A stretch of 64,000 nucleotides of DNA, from contig NC_083885.1 of NCBI RefSeq assembly GCF_032452875.1, forward strand, positions 65,517,625-65,581,624, given 5' to 3'. The notes under the pieces were generated by a model. The model had not been told where the DNA came from. It saw nothing but the letters and a program-made list of their open reading frames with translations, and did no database searches. The position numbers and the translations under genes are program-made. The stretch is from Bos javanicus (taxonomy: Eukaryota > Chordata > Mammalia > Artiodactyla > Bovidae). Of the stretch, positions 45,371-58,200 are shown piece after piece (position 1 is the stretch's first letter; each line of letters opens with the position of its first letter).

Positions 45371-45394
45371 CTCAGGTGATTTCTTGGCTGTTGT

Positions 45395-45565
45395 TTTTCA
45401 GTCACTAAGTTCTGGCCAACTCTCCGTGACTCCATGGACCACAGCACCCCAGGCTCTGCTGTCCTTCACTATCTCCCAGAGTTTGCTGAAACTCGTGTCC
45501 ATTGAGTCAGTGATGCTATCTAATCACCTTATCTTCTGCCACCCTCTTCTGTTGCCTTCAGTCTT
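45395..45565 (-). mobile_element. BovB 3' end fragment (antisense)
   Basis: CAGTCACTAAGTTCTGGCC through CATTGAGTCAGTGATGC marks a diverged antisense BovB 3' end. Confidence 0.75.
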
Positions 45566-45916
45566 GGCTGCTCCTCCCTTATTAGCAACTGTTTGGAACC
45601 ACCTTTTGGAACTCAGTGAACATCATAATGGCTGGAGTCTTGCCTACAAGAAATGGGGGACAGAAAGGCCTCTGTGTCTGGGAGCCCCAGAGTCCCACTT
45701 GGTTTCAGATTCAGTGGCTTTAGGTGCACGCACAATGTGGTGGAACAACCACCTCTACAGAGTTCAAAACACTTCCATCACTCCAAAGTAAAACCTCTTA
45801 CCCATTAGACAGTTTCTCTCAATTACTCGCACACCCACCCTACCCACTGGCAACCAACAATCTGCATTCTGTCTCTAGAGATTTATGTATTCCAGATTTG
45901 TCGTTGTTGTTGTTGT

Positions 45917-46745
45917 TGTTCAGCCGCCAAATTGTGTCCAACTCTTTGTGATCTCATGGACTACAGCATGCCAGGCTCCTCTGTCCTCCACTATCTCCCA
46001 CAGTTTGCTCAAATTCATGTTCATTGAGTTTGGTGATGCTAGCTAACCATCTCATCCTCTGCCACCTCTTCTCCTTTTGCCTTCAGTCTTTATCAGCATG
46101 AGGGTTTTTCCAGTGAGTCAGCTCTTGGCATCAGGTGGCCAAAGTGTTAGAGCTTCAACTTAAGCATCAGTCTTTCCAATGAGTATTCAGAGTTGGTTTC
46201 CTTTAGGATTGACTAGTTTCATCTCCTGGCAGTCCTAGGAATTCTTAAGAGTCTTCTCCAGCACCACAATTTGAAGCATCCGTTCTTCAGCCCTCAGCCT
46301 TCTTTAGGGTCCAGCTCTCACATCTGTATGTGACTCCTGGAAAAACCACAGCTTTGACTATAAGGGCCTTTGTTGGCAAAGTGATGCCTCTGCTTTTTAA
46401 CATGCTGTCTGGGTTTGTCAGAGCTTTTCTTCCAGGGAGCAAGCGTCTTTTCATTTCATGGCAGCAGTCACCATCCACAGTGATTTTGGAGCCCAAGAAA
46501 ATAAAATTGGTCACTGCTTCTACTTCTTCCCCTTCTGTTCGCCATGAAGTGATGGGATTGGTGCCATCCATGATCTTAGTTTTTTTGAATGCTGAGTTTC
46601 ACGCCAGCTTGTTCACGCTTCTCTTTCACCCTCATCAAGAGGCTCTTTAGTTCCTCTTCACTTTCTGCCATTAGAGTGATATCATCTGCGTGTCTAAGGT
46701 TATTGATATTTCTCCCAGAAGTCTTGATTCCAGCTTGTGATTTTT
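45917..46745 (-). mobile_element. BovB LINE 3' region (antisense), copy D
   Basis: A (GTT)n run at 45902-45920 precedes GCCGCCAAATTGTGTCC. Minus-strand frames carry RRLLPGRKALTNPDSMLKSR and NNLRHADDITLMAESEEEL (HADD where BovB has YADD). It is more diverged than the copies at 30.5 and 49.4 kb. Confidence 0.88.
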
Positions 46746-46819
46746 TATATTTGAATGTATTGCACAATGATCACAATATGTCTAGTTAATGTATATCATG
46801 GTATATGTTTACACTTTTT

Positions 46820-47322
46820 TCTTTTTTATTCATTTATTTGGCTGTGTCGGGTCTTACTCGTGACGTGTGTGATCTTTAGTTACAGCATTTGAACTCTTGG
46901 TTGTGGCATGTAAGATCTAGTTCCTTAACCAGGGATCAACCCAGGCCCCTGCATGGGGAGTGCAGAGCCTTAACGTCTGGACCACCAGAGAAGTCCCCAC
47001 AACTTTTTCCTTGTAATAAGAAAGTTTAAGATCTACTCTCTAAGCACTTTCAAATACACAATACTTTTTTTTTTTTTTATTGGCTGCACTGGGTCTTCGT
47101 TGCTTTACATAGACTTTCTCTAGTTGCAGTGAGCAAGGGCTACTCTCTAGTTTCGGTGCACAGGTTTCTCACTGCTGCGGCTTCTCTTGTTTCCGAGCAC
47201 AGGTTTCAGTAGTTGTGGTGCAAAGGCTTGGCAGCATGATGAGTCTTCCTGGACCAGGGATCGAACCCTGGCCCCCTGGATTGGCAGGCAGAACCTCTAC
47301 CACTCTGCCACCAGGGAAGCCC
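46820..47322 (-). mobile_element. Two long-form tRNA-type SINEs (antisense)
   Basis: The first (about 46820-46996, ending ACCACCAGAGAAGTCCC) and the second (about 47069-47322, ATTGGCTGCACTGGGTC to CCACCAGGGAAGCCC) lie in the same orientation. Confidence 0.82.
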
Positions 47323-47599
47323 AATACATTGTTATTAATTATACTCACCATGCTGTACATTACATCTCATGACTTTGAGTCAATATCAAGAAAAAATAAC
47401 ACGAGGAAAATATATAATTGTTTCAATCAATGGGAAATTGATTGGATTAATTATGGTGTATCTTCTTGATGGGACACTCGTCAGCTGTGGATGTGTTTGT
47501 GCCGCATTCTCTCTATCGATGCAGGTCCAGAAAGTACTGATACTGTTTAGTAAAGAGTAGCAGAATGTTAAGTGAGGTTATCTTTCTTTTTCTGAGTGA

Positions 47600-48196
47600 G
47601 AGGAAGGAAAAAAAAAAAAAATATATATATATATATACATACACCTATGGGCTTCCCTCATGGCTCAGATGGAAAAGAATCTGCCTGCAATGAGGAGACC
47701 TGGGTTCGATCCCTGGGTTGGGAAGATACCCTGGAGAAGAGAATGGCTACTCACTCCAATATTCTTTCCTGGGGAAAAGGAGTGGGCGGAATACAGTTTA
47801 TGGGGTCACAGAGTCAGATATGACTGAGGGACTACCACTTTGACTTCACTTTTGTGCATGTATATACATGTAATCATACACATTCATATATGCACATGAA
47901 CTGGTGAGTTTTAAAGTAAAAATATATGTGTTAGTTTTGTATGTTTACTTGTATATGTCTGTACATTGACATGTATGTATGAATTGAAATTACACATTAA
48001 AAATGTTTATGAAAAATGAGTACCTGTGAGGAGGAATCATATGTTAAAACAAAGACTTCAGACTCGTAAGGAATCCTGCATGTACGTATGTATTTGGCTG
48101 CATGGGGTCTTAGTTGTCGCATGTGGGATCTAGTTTTCTGATCAGGTATTGAACCTGGGCCACTTCTTAGCTGCTGAACCATCAGGTAAGTCCCTG
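47600..48196. mobile_element. AT microsatellite, sense BovA SINE, antisense tRNA-type SINE
   Basis: An A-run and (TA)n lie at about 47608-47636, a sense BovA copy at about 47650-47845, and an antisense tRNA-type piece at about 48083-48196 (TATTTGGCTGCATGGGGTC). Confidence 0.8.
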
Positions 48197-48950
48197 GATT
48201 GAGTCTTGATGGGCTCCCCTCTCTCACTGTCAGATCTCAGGGTCCTTTCCTCACATCCCACTGGAATTATTCTCCCACATCTGTTCCTGCCATTTCTGGT
48301 GGATATCTGTATTAGTCATTTTTAGTGATTCTCTTTCAGTGCTTTACAGAAGTCCAAATGTTTGTCACAGATAACTTCTATTCTCTTTGCAGTCATTGTT
48401 ACTGCAATTACAGGTGGAGTGATAATCACTTCCCAGCAAGGAGCTGAGATCATGGAATCCCAAGCCTTTATCTTAGATGTGTATGTCCCGTTTGCCCACC
48501 TGAACACTCTGTATCAACAGTCACTGTCCTTGAAACAAATCCAAGTTTTTAGGTAGCTCTTAATTTCAGATAAGTTTCAGGTTCTTAGAAAGCATGTATT
48601 ACAAAATCAGTTAACTGTTCCAAAGGCTATTAGATAGACTATAGACAACTTACCCCCACTCTCTGTGAATGGAGACACTAAATTTCTTATTGATTCATCT
48701 CCACAGACCTCTATGATCAGGAGACATGATGAGTCATTATTACTTCCGAGGTACTGCAGGACTTTAGGGGCCACAATGATCAGTACCTTCAGTGATGCCC
48801 AGATTGTCAGGCTCCCTAATACATGTAAATTTTAAATAGGTAGATAGATATACATAGATGGTAGGCAGAGAGATAGACATACAGGCACAAGCATATTCAA
48901 ACAGAAAAATATATTTACTAAGGGAACCAGAGACATGTCATCATGCTATT
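48197..48950. other. Unassigned sequence with one open frame
   Basis: A 64-codon plus frame at 48362-48556 has a hydrophobic, small-residue start (ILFAVIVTAITGG) but no recognised family, promoter or splice context. It is recorded as nothing supportable. Confidence 0.4.
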
Positions 48951-48954
48951 CCAC

Positions 48955-51900
48955 CTCATTCAGGAAGTGCAGGAGTCCAACTCCAGCAACCAGGGATTCA
49001 CCCTGAAAAGATGAACGGTGTCGGCAAGAGAAATGAGGCAGCCTCTCATTTCTCTTTTGGACTGCCTGTTTATTTCAAGCTTATGATTCTCTTTTATACT
49101 TTTACAAAAGCATCAGGTCAGAGGTTTGATATATTCAGTTCCCAATGACCCAGTTTTGTTGTCTCCATAAATCACTGTTGCTCTCCAAACAGAGTTCCTG
49201 CTTCAGTGATTCTCTCGGAATCAGTCTTATCGTCTATTATCTACCTCCTCTAATGTATATATAACTTGTGATTACATTGTAACTCATGCTACATTCCTCA
49301 GTTTACTACTTATCTTCCTAAATCCTGTTTGCCCCTAACATCTTGAGCTCACTATCTCTTAAAAAGGCTTCTAGCTATAGTGTCTCTAAAAATTCCTAAC
49401 TTCTATCAGTTCAGTTCAGTCACTCAGTCGTGTCCGACGCTTTGCGACCCCATGAATCACAGCATGCCAGGCCTCCCTGTCCATCACCAACTCCCGGAGT
49501 TCACTCAGACACGTCCATCGAGTCAGTGATGCCATCCAGCCATCTCATCCTCTGTCATCCCCTTCTCCTCCTGACCCCAATCCCTCCCAGCATCAGAGTC
49601 TTTTCCAATGAGTCAACTCTTCGCATGAGGTGGCCAAAGTACTGGAGTTTCAGCTTTAGCATTATTCCTTCCAAAGAAATCCCAGGACTGATCTCCTTCA
49701 GAATGGACTGGTTGGATCTCCTTGCAGTCCAAGGGACTCTCAAGAGTCTTCTCCAACACCACAGTTCAAAGGCATCAGTTCTTCGGCGCTCAGCTTTCTT
49801 CACAGTCCAACTCTCACATCCATACATGACCACTGGAAAAACCATAGCCTTGACTAGATGGACCTTTGTTGGCAAAGTAATGTCTCTGCTTTTCAATATG
49901 CTATCTAGGTTGGTCATAACTTTTCTTCCAAGGAGTAAGCGTCCTTTAATTTCATGGCTGCAGTCACCATCTGCAGTGATTTTGGAGCCCCCCAAAATAA
50001 AGTCTGACACTGTTTCCACTGTTTCCCCATCTATTTCCCATGAAGGGATGGGACCAGATGCCATGATCTTCATTTTCTAAATGTTGAGTTTTAAGCCAAC
50101 TTTTTCACTCTCCTCTTTCACTTTCATCAAGAGGCTTTTGAGTTCCTCTTCACTTTCTGCCATAAGGGTGGTGTCATCTGCATATCTGAGGTTATTGATA
50201 TTTCTCCTGGCAATCTTGATTCCAGCTTGTGCTTCTTCCAGCCCAGCGTTTCTCATGATGTACTCTGCATATAAGTTAAATAAGCAGGGTGACAATATAC
50301 AGCCTTGACGTACTCCTTTCCCTATTTGGAGCCAGTCTATTGTTCCATGTCCAGTTCTAACTGTTGCTTCCTGACCTGCATACAAATTTCTCAAGAGGCA
50401 GGTCAGGTGGTCTGGTATTCCCATCTCTTTCAGAATTTTCCACAGGTTATTGTGATCCACACAGTCAAAGGCTTTGGCATAGTCAATAAAGCAGAAATAG
50501 ATGTTTTTCTGGAACTCTCTCGCTTTTTCCATGATCCAGTGGATGTTGGCAATTTGGTCTCTGGTTCCTCTGCCTTTTCTAAAACCAGCTTGAACATCGG
50601 GAAGTTCACGGTTCACGTATTGCTGAAGCCTGGCTTGGAGGATTTTGAGCATTATTTTACTAGCGTGTGAGATGAGTGCAATTGTGCGGTAGTTTGAGCA
50701 TTCTTTGGCATTGCCTTTCTTTGGGATTGGAATGAAAACTGACCTTTTCCAGTCCGGTGGCCACTGCTGAGTTTTCAAAATTTGCTGGCATATTGAGTGC
50801 AGCACTTTCACAGCATCATCTTTCAGGATTTGAAATAGCTCAACTGGAATTCCATCACCTCCACTAGCTTTGTTTGTAGTGATGCTTTCTAAGGCCCACT
50901 TGACTTCCCATTCCAGAATGTCTGGCTCTAGGTCAGTGATCACACCATCGTGATTATCTGGGTCGTGAAGATCTTTTTTTGTACAGTTCTTCTGTGTATT
51001 CTTGCCACCTTTTCTTAATGTCTTCTGCTTCTGTTAGGTCCATACCATTTCTGTCCTTTATCAAGCCCATCTTTGCATGAAATGTTCCCTTGGTATCTCT
51101 AATTTTCTTGAAGAGATCTCTAGTCTTTCCCATTCTGTTGTTTTCCTCTATTTCTTTGCATTGATTGCTGAGAAAGGCTTTCTTATCTCTTCTTGCTATT
51201 CTTTGGAACTCTGCATTCAGATGCTTATATCTTTCCTTTTCTCCTTTGCTTTTTGCTTCTCTTCTTTTCACAGCTATTTGTAAGGCCTCCCCAGACAGCT
51301 ATTTTGCTTTTTTGCATTTCTTTTCCACAGGGATGGTCTTGATCCCTGTCTCCTGTACAATATCACGAACCTCATTCCATAGTTCATCAGGCACTCTATC
51401 TATCAGATCTAGTCCCTTAAATGTATTTCTCACTTCCACTGTATAATCATAAGGGATTTGATTTGGGTCATACCTCCATGGTCAAGTGGTTTTCCCTACT
51501 TTCTTCAATTTCAGTCTGAACTTGGCAATAAGGAGTTCATTATCTGAGCCACAGTCAGCTCCTGGCCTTGTTTTTGTTGACTGTATAGAGCTTCTCCATC
51601 TTTGGCTGCAAAGAATATAATCAGTCTGATTTTGGTGTTGACCATCTGGTGATGTCCATGTGTAGAGTCTTCTCTTGTGTTGTTGGAAGAGGGTGTTTGC
51701 TATGACCAGTGCATTTTCTTGGCTAAACTCTGTTAGTCTTTGCCCTAACTTCTATAAGCTATAGTAAAATATGATAACTTTACAACATTCCTTAAATCTT
51801 TAACTTCTAACTGTTTTAATTATTTCTAAGCCCTAAATTCAGACTTCCCTGGTGGCTCAGATGGTTAAGCATCTGTCTACAATGTGGGGGACCCGGGTTC

Positions 51901-52310
51901 AATCCAAACTCCTTTGCCATAAACATTCTCCTCACAAATAGGCTTCAAATAGCAGTCCCTCCCATGGCCTCAAGCTATGGCCTATATGCTCATCCTGGAG
52001 CACTCTTTTGTAAAAGCCCGTGAACAAATGTCAATGATTAACTTTATGAATTATTTTCTGAGCCCAGCTGCAGAAGGCTTTGTGCCTTCTCATTCTCTTC
52101 TCAAGAACAATAAGCACCTTAATATTCCTTTTCAGTCAACTCAGTTGAGGAGAGGGAAAGACAAGTCAGAATTACAAGGCCTAACTCCTTAATCCTGGGT
52201 CTGTGCCTGTGGAATGAGGAGAGGGGGCTGAGGGCCGTGCCTCCATTTTGTCAGTAATGCCTAACGCGGCTCCTGACAAGGAAGCCTGTCATCTTCTCTC
52301 TTCTCAGTTA
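48955..52310 (-). mobile_element. Probable ERV LTR remnant (antisense) hosting BovB copy B and a SINE
   Basis: LTR-like, non-coding antisense sequence lies on both sides of the BovB insertion (48960-49406 and 51744-52310). It includes TTTATTTCAAGCTTATGATT on the left and CAGTAATGCCTAACGCGGC near the right edge. A short sense SINE scrap is at about 51841-51905. Family and exact ends are unresolved. Confidence 0.4.
49407..51743 (-). mobile_element. BovB (RTE-class) LINE, copy B, with target-site duplication
   Basis: A 2.3-kb antisense BovB flanked by a 12-bp direct repeat, CCTAACTTCTAT (49395-49406 and 51744-51755), so both ends are exact and the copy arrived already 5'-truncated. Minus-strand frames 51271-50954, 50943-50077 and 50073-49555 cover the RT: KGRGTRDQIANIHW, VRQGCILSPCLFNLY and NLRYADDTTLMAES with the catalytic YADD intact. 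Frames are broken, so it is not autonomous. Confidence 0.95.
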
Positions 52311-52663
52311 TATTGTCTGAATTTCTCTCACTTTATCTTCATTAAAAACACCCTCATAGCCTACCTTCTAAAAACTTCAGGACACAGGCCCTGGTGAGTT
52401 TTAAAATGAAGAAGGTAAATCTCCTACTTCATAGACTCCTGAGGTCTATGTGATGGTGGTGTTTATAAGTGCACAACTGGTTTTGTTTTATTTTTGGCTG
52501 GGGAACATGTGTTAAGTGGAGTCTTTAATGAATTATTTGTAAAATTCTATCATTGCTGCAAGGCTGTAATCTTTGTCACATTCAGACCAAGGAAATAATC
52601 ATATATTCAATTTGAGGGGATTATGGAATAAATGAGTAATTAGGGTGGTTAATCCGTAATCAG
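52311..52663. other. Unassigned sequence
   Basis: Nothing recognised in this 350-bp stretch. Confidence 0.4.
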
Positions 52664-53870
52664 GGTTCCCCATTTGGCTCAGCTGGTAAAGAATCTGCCT
52701 GCAGTGCGGAAGGTACTGGAGATGCAGATTTGATCCCTGGGTCAGGAAAATTTGCTGGAAAAGGAAATGGCAACCCATTCCAGTATTCTTGCCTGAAAAA
52801 TTCCATGGACAGAGGAGCCTGGTGGGCTACAGTCCAAATGGTGGCGAAGAGTCAGAGGTGACTAAGCATATACAAAGTGTAATAAATCACATAAATGAAT
52901 CATGAGCTGCAAATTTAAATAGCTGCACACAGCCTTCTCACTTAATCTGTAACCCACACATGTCCCTCTAATAGATTCTTTTTTTAAGTTATGTTTTCTT
53001 TTTATTGTTGTCGTTCAGTTGCTAAGTTGTGTCTGACTCTTCGTGACCCCATGGACTGAAGCACTCCAGGCATCCATGTCCTTCAGTATCTCCCACAGAT
53101 TACTCAAACTCATGTCTATTCAGCAATGTCATTCAACCATCTCATCCTTTGTTGCTCCCTTCTCCTTTTATTTTCATTCTTTCCTAGCATCAGGGTCTTT
53201 TCCAATGAGTCGGCTCTTCGCATTAGGTGGCCAAAGTGTTGGAGCTTCAGCTTCAGCATCAGTCCTTCCAATGAATATTCAGGGTTGATTTTCTTTAGGA
53301 TTGACTCGTTTGATCTCCTTGCAGTCGAAGGGACTCTCAAGAGTCTTCTCCAACACCAGAGTTCGAAAGCATCAATTCTTAGGCATTCAGCTTTCTTTAT
53401 GCTTCAACTCTCACATCCATACATGACTACTGGAAAACTATAGCTTTAACTATATGGACCTTTGTTGGCAAAGTGATTTCTCTGCTTTTTAATACACTGT
53501 CTAAGTTTGTCATAGCTTTTCTTCCAAGGAGCAAACATCTTTTATTTATTTTGGGGTGTGCTGGGTCTTCGCTGCTGCCCAGGCCTTTCTCTAATTGCAT
53601 CAAGGGAGCTGGGGTACTCTTCATAGCAGTGCAGGGGCTTCTCATTGCAGCGGTTTTTCCTGTTGCTGCGCACCAGCTCTAGGGCGCTCAGGCTTCAGTA
53701 GTTGCAGCGAGTGCACTCAATCCTGGGCTCTAGAGCAGAGACTCAATAGCTGTAGCGCACAGGGTTAGTTGCTTTTCCAACATGTGGGATCTTCCTGAAC
53801 CACAGATTGAACCGATGTGTCCTGCATTGACAGGAGGATTTTTTACCACTGAACCATCTGGGAAGCCCTC
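52664..53870. mobile_element. Sense BovA SINE, antisense BovB 3' end, antisense tRNA-type SINE
   Basis: A sense BovA copy lies at about 52664-52870. An antisense BovB 3' end is at about 53001-53545 (GTTGTCGTTCAGTTGC to GCAAACATCTTTTATTTA). An antisense long-form tRNA-type SINE follows directly at about 53546-53870 (TTGGGGTGTGCTGGGTC to CATCTGGGAAGCCC). Confidence 0.85.
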
Positions 53871-54479
53871 TCTAATAGATTTTTAACAGAAAATAGCTTA
53901 TGTGGCATTTCGTACATGACTGTTAACTCTTTATTACAAAAAAATTATGTGCCTGTGTAAAACAGTGTTATGTTTTTCAGCTAAAATAGTTGAATGTTTT
54001 ATGGATCAGAAGGTGTTTCTCAGAGTTCTGCACATTGACTAACAAGAAGGAGAAGCCCGGGTCCCACGATGTCCACCTTCCTCAGAGACATCCGGTAGGC
54101 CTCCTCTATCTTGTCTGCTATGGTCCAGGTGATTTTTTTTTTCCCCCTTTGAAGTCCCAGCCAAAACTCATTAAAGCTCACAAAAATGATTTAAACTCCT
54201 CAGTCTGCATGCATTCCAAGGACTCTTGTATCTACCATTGTATGTTCACTAGAGGCGACCGCATGGAATCTGAATTATCTAAGCACTTAAAGAGATCACT
54301 ATCGATCTCATTAAGGCTTTCGAAATGCACTTCGGTCTCTGCAGAAATTGGCCTTCGCCCCTTTAAGAGGAAGCGAAGCCTATCCCCGACCTAGAAAAAC
54401 AGGGCGGTCTGCTCTCAGCCGCCCAGGAGATTGCTTGATGCCTTTCCAGGGGAGATTCAAGCAAACACGCCCCTCCAGC

Positions 54480-54650
54480 CGGCCTGTGTGGCAGCGGGAA
54501 CTCCATTACCCAGAAAGCCACGCGTTGAGAGGCAGCTAAGATTATCCAATGAGCGCCCAGAATTTCAGCATTTCTGGGACATGGTGAGGCGGGACTTCCG
54601 GTATCTTCGTTGCGGTCTTTTCGGTTGTTACCTGGGTAGGACCCAGTGTG
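54480..54650 (+). promoter_or_regulatory. Promoter of KRAB-ZNF gene 3
   Basis: ACTCCATTACCCAGAAAG at 54500-54517 (ZNF143-like) and CCAAT at 54546-54550 match the arrangement in genes 1 and 2. CpG-rich sequence follows. Confidence 0.65.
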
Positions 54651-54847
54651 TAGAATCGGGCTTGAAGTAACAGAAGGCGCGAGAAGAGGCTTTGTACCCA
54701 GTGACTGGAGGCGGTTCTAAAGTCGGGCACGTCGCCGCCTGCGGGGCGGCCTGGAGACGCTGCTGCCGGGTCAGTCCGGGCCAGGATTTACCAGGCCCAG
54801 CGGCTTCGTTGCGGCGGTTGCCCTGAGCGACCTGCTTCGGGTAAACG
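54651..54847 (+). other. Gene 3 exon 1 (non-coding; ancestral start lost)
   Basis: It aligns with gene 2 exon 1 up to the shared donor GTAAACGCT (donor GT at 54855-54860 by context, boundary approximate). At the position of the gene 2 ATGGCGGCG, gene 3 reads TTCGTTGCG. The downstream codons remain open (FVAAVALSDLLR), but no in-frame ATG precedes them before an upstream stop. The exon can only be 5'UTR. Confidence 0.65.
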
Positions 54848-55254
54848 CTGTCCTTCGGGCCCGCATCGCTCTCGACCCACCGGACACTAAAGCTCAGAGT
54901 GTGGGAAGCATCCTCACGTGCCCGCAGCCCCGGCCCCGGGATACAGGCGGTGAGGCGGTCGTGTGTGGGGCCCTGTGTCTGACGGACAGTGTGATGGCGC
55001 ATGGGAGAGGGTGACAGGCTGAGGGACCCCCAGGTGCAGAGGCTTGAAGGTCCGACTGAGGCGGGAGGACCGGGAACCCGGGAGCCCATTTGATGTCTGC
55101 AGGGAACAGGACACACAGCTGCTGAAAGTCAGTACAGAGGTTAGACGCTCGGCCCCAGGTACTTGGTTCGGGTGCCGCCAGGTGTGCAGTGGAGGCCTGA
55201 GCCCCTGGAAAATTGCTAGGATCACATCCCTCTAAGACCTTCCTCTTCCCACAG

Positions 55255-55293
55255 GTTTCCATGGCTGCAGAGGTGCTTTTAGAACCTAATCGG
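55255..55293 (+). CDS. Gene 3 exon 2 (start exon)
   Basis: A 39-nt exon: acceptor TTCCCACAG, GTTTCC, ATG at 55261, donor GTAAGT at 55294. It contributes 11 codons and joins the KRAB exon in phase 0. Confidence 0.82.
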
Positions 55294-58200
55294 GTAAGTG
55301 GAGGTTACCCTCATTGGTCGCAACCCTGTGTTAGTCGCTCAGTCGTGTCCGACCCTTTGCGACCCCATGGACTGTAGCCCGACAGGCTCCTCTGTCCATG
55401 GAATTCTCCAGGCAGGAATATCGAAATGGGTTGCCATTCCGTTCTCCGGGGGATCTTCCCGATCCGGGGATCGAAACCAGATCTTCCGCATCAGAGGCAG
55501 ATTCTTTACTGTCTGAGCCACCAGGAAAGCCCTCTAATTTTCTCCAAATTTGGGTTGTCATGAAACTTGTCACCTGGCATTTTCCCAGCCCTTGGGTATG
55601 GAGATCTTGGGAAATCCTAGCTCAGGGTCCTGAGTCCAGTTTAAGTGTTATATGAAAGGGTTCCCATTTCAGGCCACCAATAGAAGGAGATGTGGAAGCT
55701 TGTCGCAAAAACAGGAAGTGCTTGGAGGTGAGACTAAGCTGGTTCAGGGAATTGCAGGTCTTCCTTCCTGGCAAAATAAACTGGCTGTGGGGAGCAGCAG
55801 TCAGACCTGGAATGACTGTCTGTGAAGTTGAGCATCTTTTCTGAAGGCAGTGGGAGGTGTGGATCAGATGAGGGAGGTGATTTCTTCTGGGTCTTTACAG
55901 GCTCCACTGGTTGCAGAGTGGACAGCAGCATGAACAGAGCAGTTAGTGGGAGAGTGAGGAGAGAGCAGGCAGCTATGGCACCAAGGTCGGGAATCTCTTC
56001 TGAGCTCTTAGGAGGAAGATGGAGATCGCGTAGATGTGCGAGGAGGTGGCTTGTGGGTCTTCAGGAGTGAGGCAGTTGATGGTCTCATCTGTCTGTGTCC
56101 TGGCAGGGCAGTGTGACCTTTGAGGATGTGGCTGTGTACTTCTCCTGGGAGGAATGGGCTCTCCTTGATGAGGCTCAGAGATGCCTGTACCACGATGTGA
56201 TGCTGGAGAACTTTGCACTTACATCCTCACTGGGTAAGCTCTTCTACCTGCCCCTGTGCCCTGGGCCAAGCTCTGTGCTTCTCTTTTCTCCAGGGGCAGG
56301 TGTGTCCCTGGTTGCCTGGATTTGTGCTGTGTTTACAAGGGCTGGGCTGAGTGCTCGCCTCCTTCTCATCCGTGTCACCACAGCACCTACTGCCCCAAAG
56401 CCTCCCAGGGAAGAGTTTGGTATCACTGTTGTTTTGTCAGCCTAAAGGACCCCCATGTCTTGCCGTCTGCCTCGCTGGGTGACTCTCCAGCACCATAGCA
56501 CCCTAGTATACACCCTTCATTCCTATAGCTCACATTTGTTTCTGACTGTGTTGGAAGTGTAGTCACTTACATAGTCACTGCTTACACAAATGTAAGTACC
56601 TCTTACAGATCCTTTGGTTAGGTGTTGTTTTTTTTTACTTTATTTTTGTTGTTGCAAAATATACAAAACATTTGCCTAATGGACTAAATGGCATTTAGTC
56701 CATTCTCATTGTGCAGCCATCACAGTCCTGCATCCATAGAATTTTTTCATCATCCAACTGAAACTCCATACCCATTAATCACTGACGTCTTCCATCCATC
56801 GACAGCCACCATTCTACTTTCTGTATCTATGAATTTGACTGAGTGTTTCACGTAGGTAGAATCAGACAGTAGTTCTCCTTTGATGTTTGGCTTACTTAGC
56901 ATAATATGGTAAAGGTTTGTCAATGTTGTAGCATGTGTCAGAATTTCTTTCCTTTTTATGACTAAATAATATTGTATGTACAGATTTTTGTTTACTCAGT
57001 ATTCCATCAGTGGACAGTTGGGTGCTTCTGCCTTTTGTTTCTCCTGAATCGTGGTGTTATGGCATAGGTGTGCAGATTCCTTTTAGTGTCCTTGCTTCAA
57101 TTCTTTTAGGTATACACATACCCACAACAAGAATTTCTGTATCTGTGATGGTTTTTTTTTTTCTAATTTTTTTGAAAAATCACCATAGTGTTTTCCATAG
57201 CAGCTGCACAAAGGTACCAATTTCTCCTCTTCTTGCATACACTTCTTTTTTCTTTTTTTGAGTAATAATCATTATTAGTGTGAAGTGGTATCTCATTGTG
57301 TTTTGATTTGCATTTTTCTAATGACTAATGATGTTGAGCATCTTTTCATGGGCTTATTGTTTACTTATCTTCTTTGGAGAAATGTCTCTTCAAAAAGTCT
57401 TTTGAGAATTTTTTAATCAAGTTGATTGATTTTTGTTGTTGAGTTTTAGGAATTCTCTCTTTGAGTGTTAACCCTTCATTGGGTATGTGACTTGCAAATA
57501 TTTTCTCCCATTCTGTGAGTTGCCTCGTTATGTTCATCGCATCCTTGATGTACCAAAATTTTTCGTTTTGATGAAGTCCAGTTTGTTTTTCTTTTGTTGC
57601 TTGTGCTTTTGATGTCATATGTAAGAAATCATTGCTAAATGCAGTTGTCTTGAAGCTTTTCCATTATGTTTTCTTTTAAGAGTTCTGTGGTTGTCACTGT
57701 TCAGTTAGATCTTTGATCCATTTTGAACTAATTTATGTACCATATGCAGCTTCATTCTCATGCATGTAGATATTCAATTTTCCCGGCATCATGTGTTGAA
57801 AAGTCTGTTTTTCCTTTTCGAATGGTATTGGCCTTCTTTTTGAAAACTGTTTGAACTTATGTGAGCAAGCTTATTTTTTAGCTCTTTATTCTCTTTCATT
57901 GGTCTATATGTCTGCCTGGATTCCAGTATCACGCTGTTTTGATTACTGTAGCTTTACAGTGGTATTTGATATTTAAATGTGTGACTCCTCCAACTTTGTT
58001 CTTTTTTCAAGTTTGTTTTGGCTACTTCATGTCCCTTGAGATTCCATATGAATTTTAGGAAGAATTTTTCTATTACCACAGAAATTCTCACTGGATTTTT
58101 GATAGGATTGCATTGAACATGTAGATGTTGTGAATAGTTGGTTTTTTTTTTTTTTTGGATAGTTTTGACATCTTCAATATTAAGTGTTCCAATCCATGAA

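Noticed and set aside
48362..48556. Hydrophobic 64-codon frame, faintly like a membrane-fusion or transmembrane segment
   Set aside because: Likeness is limited to a run of small hydrophobic residues. No flanking viral or host gene was recognised.
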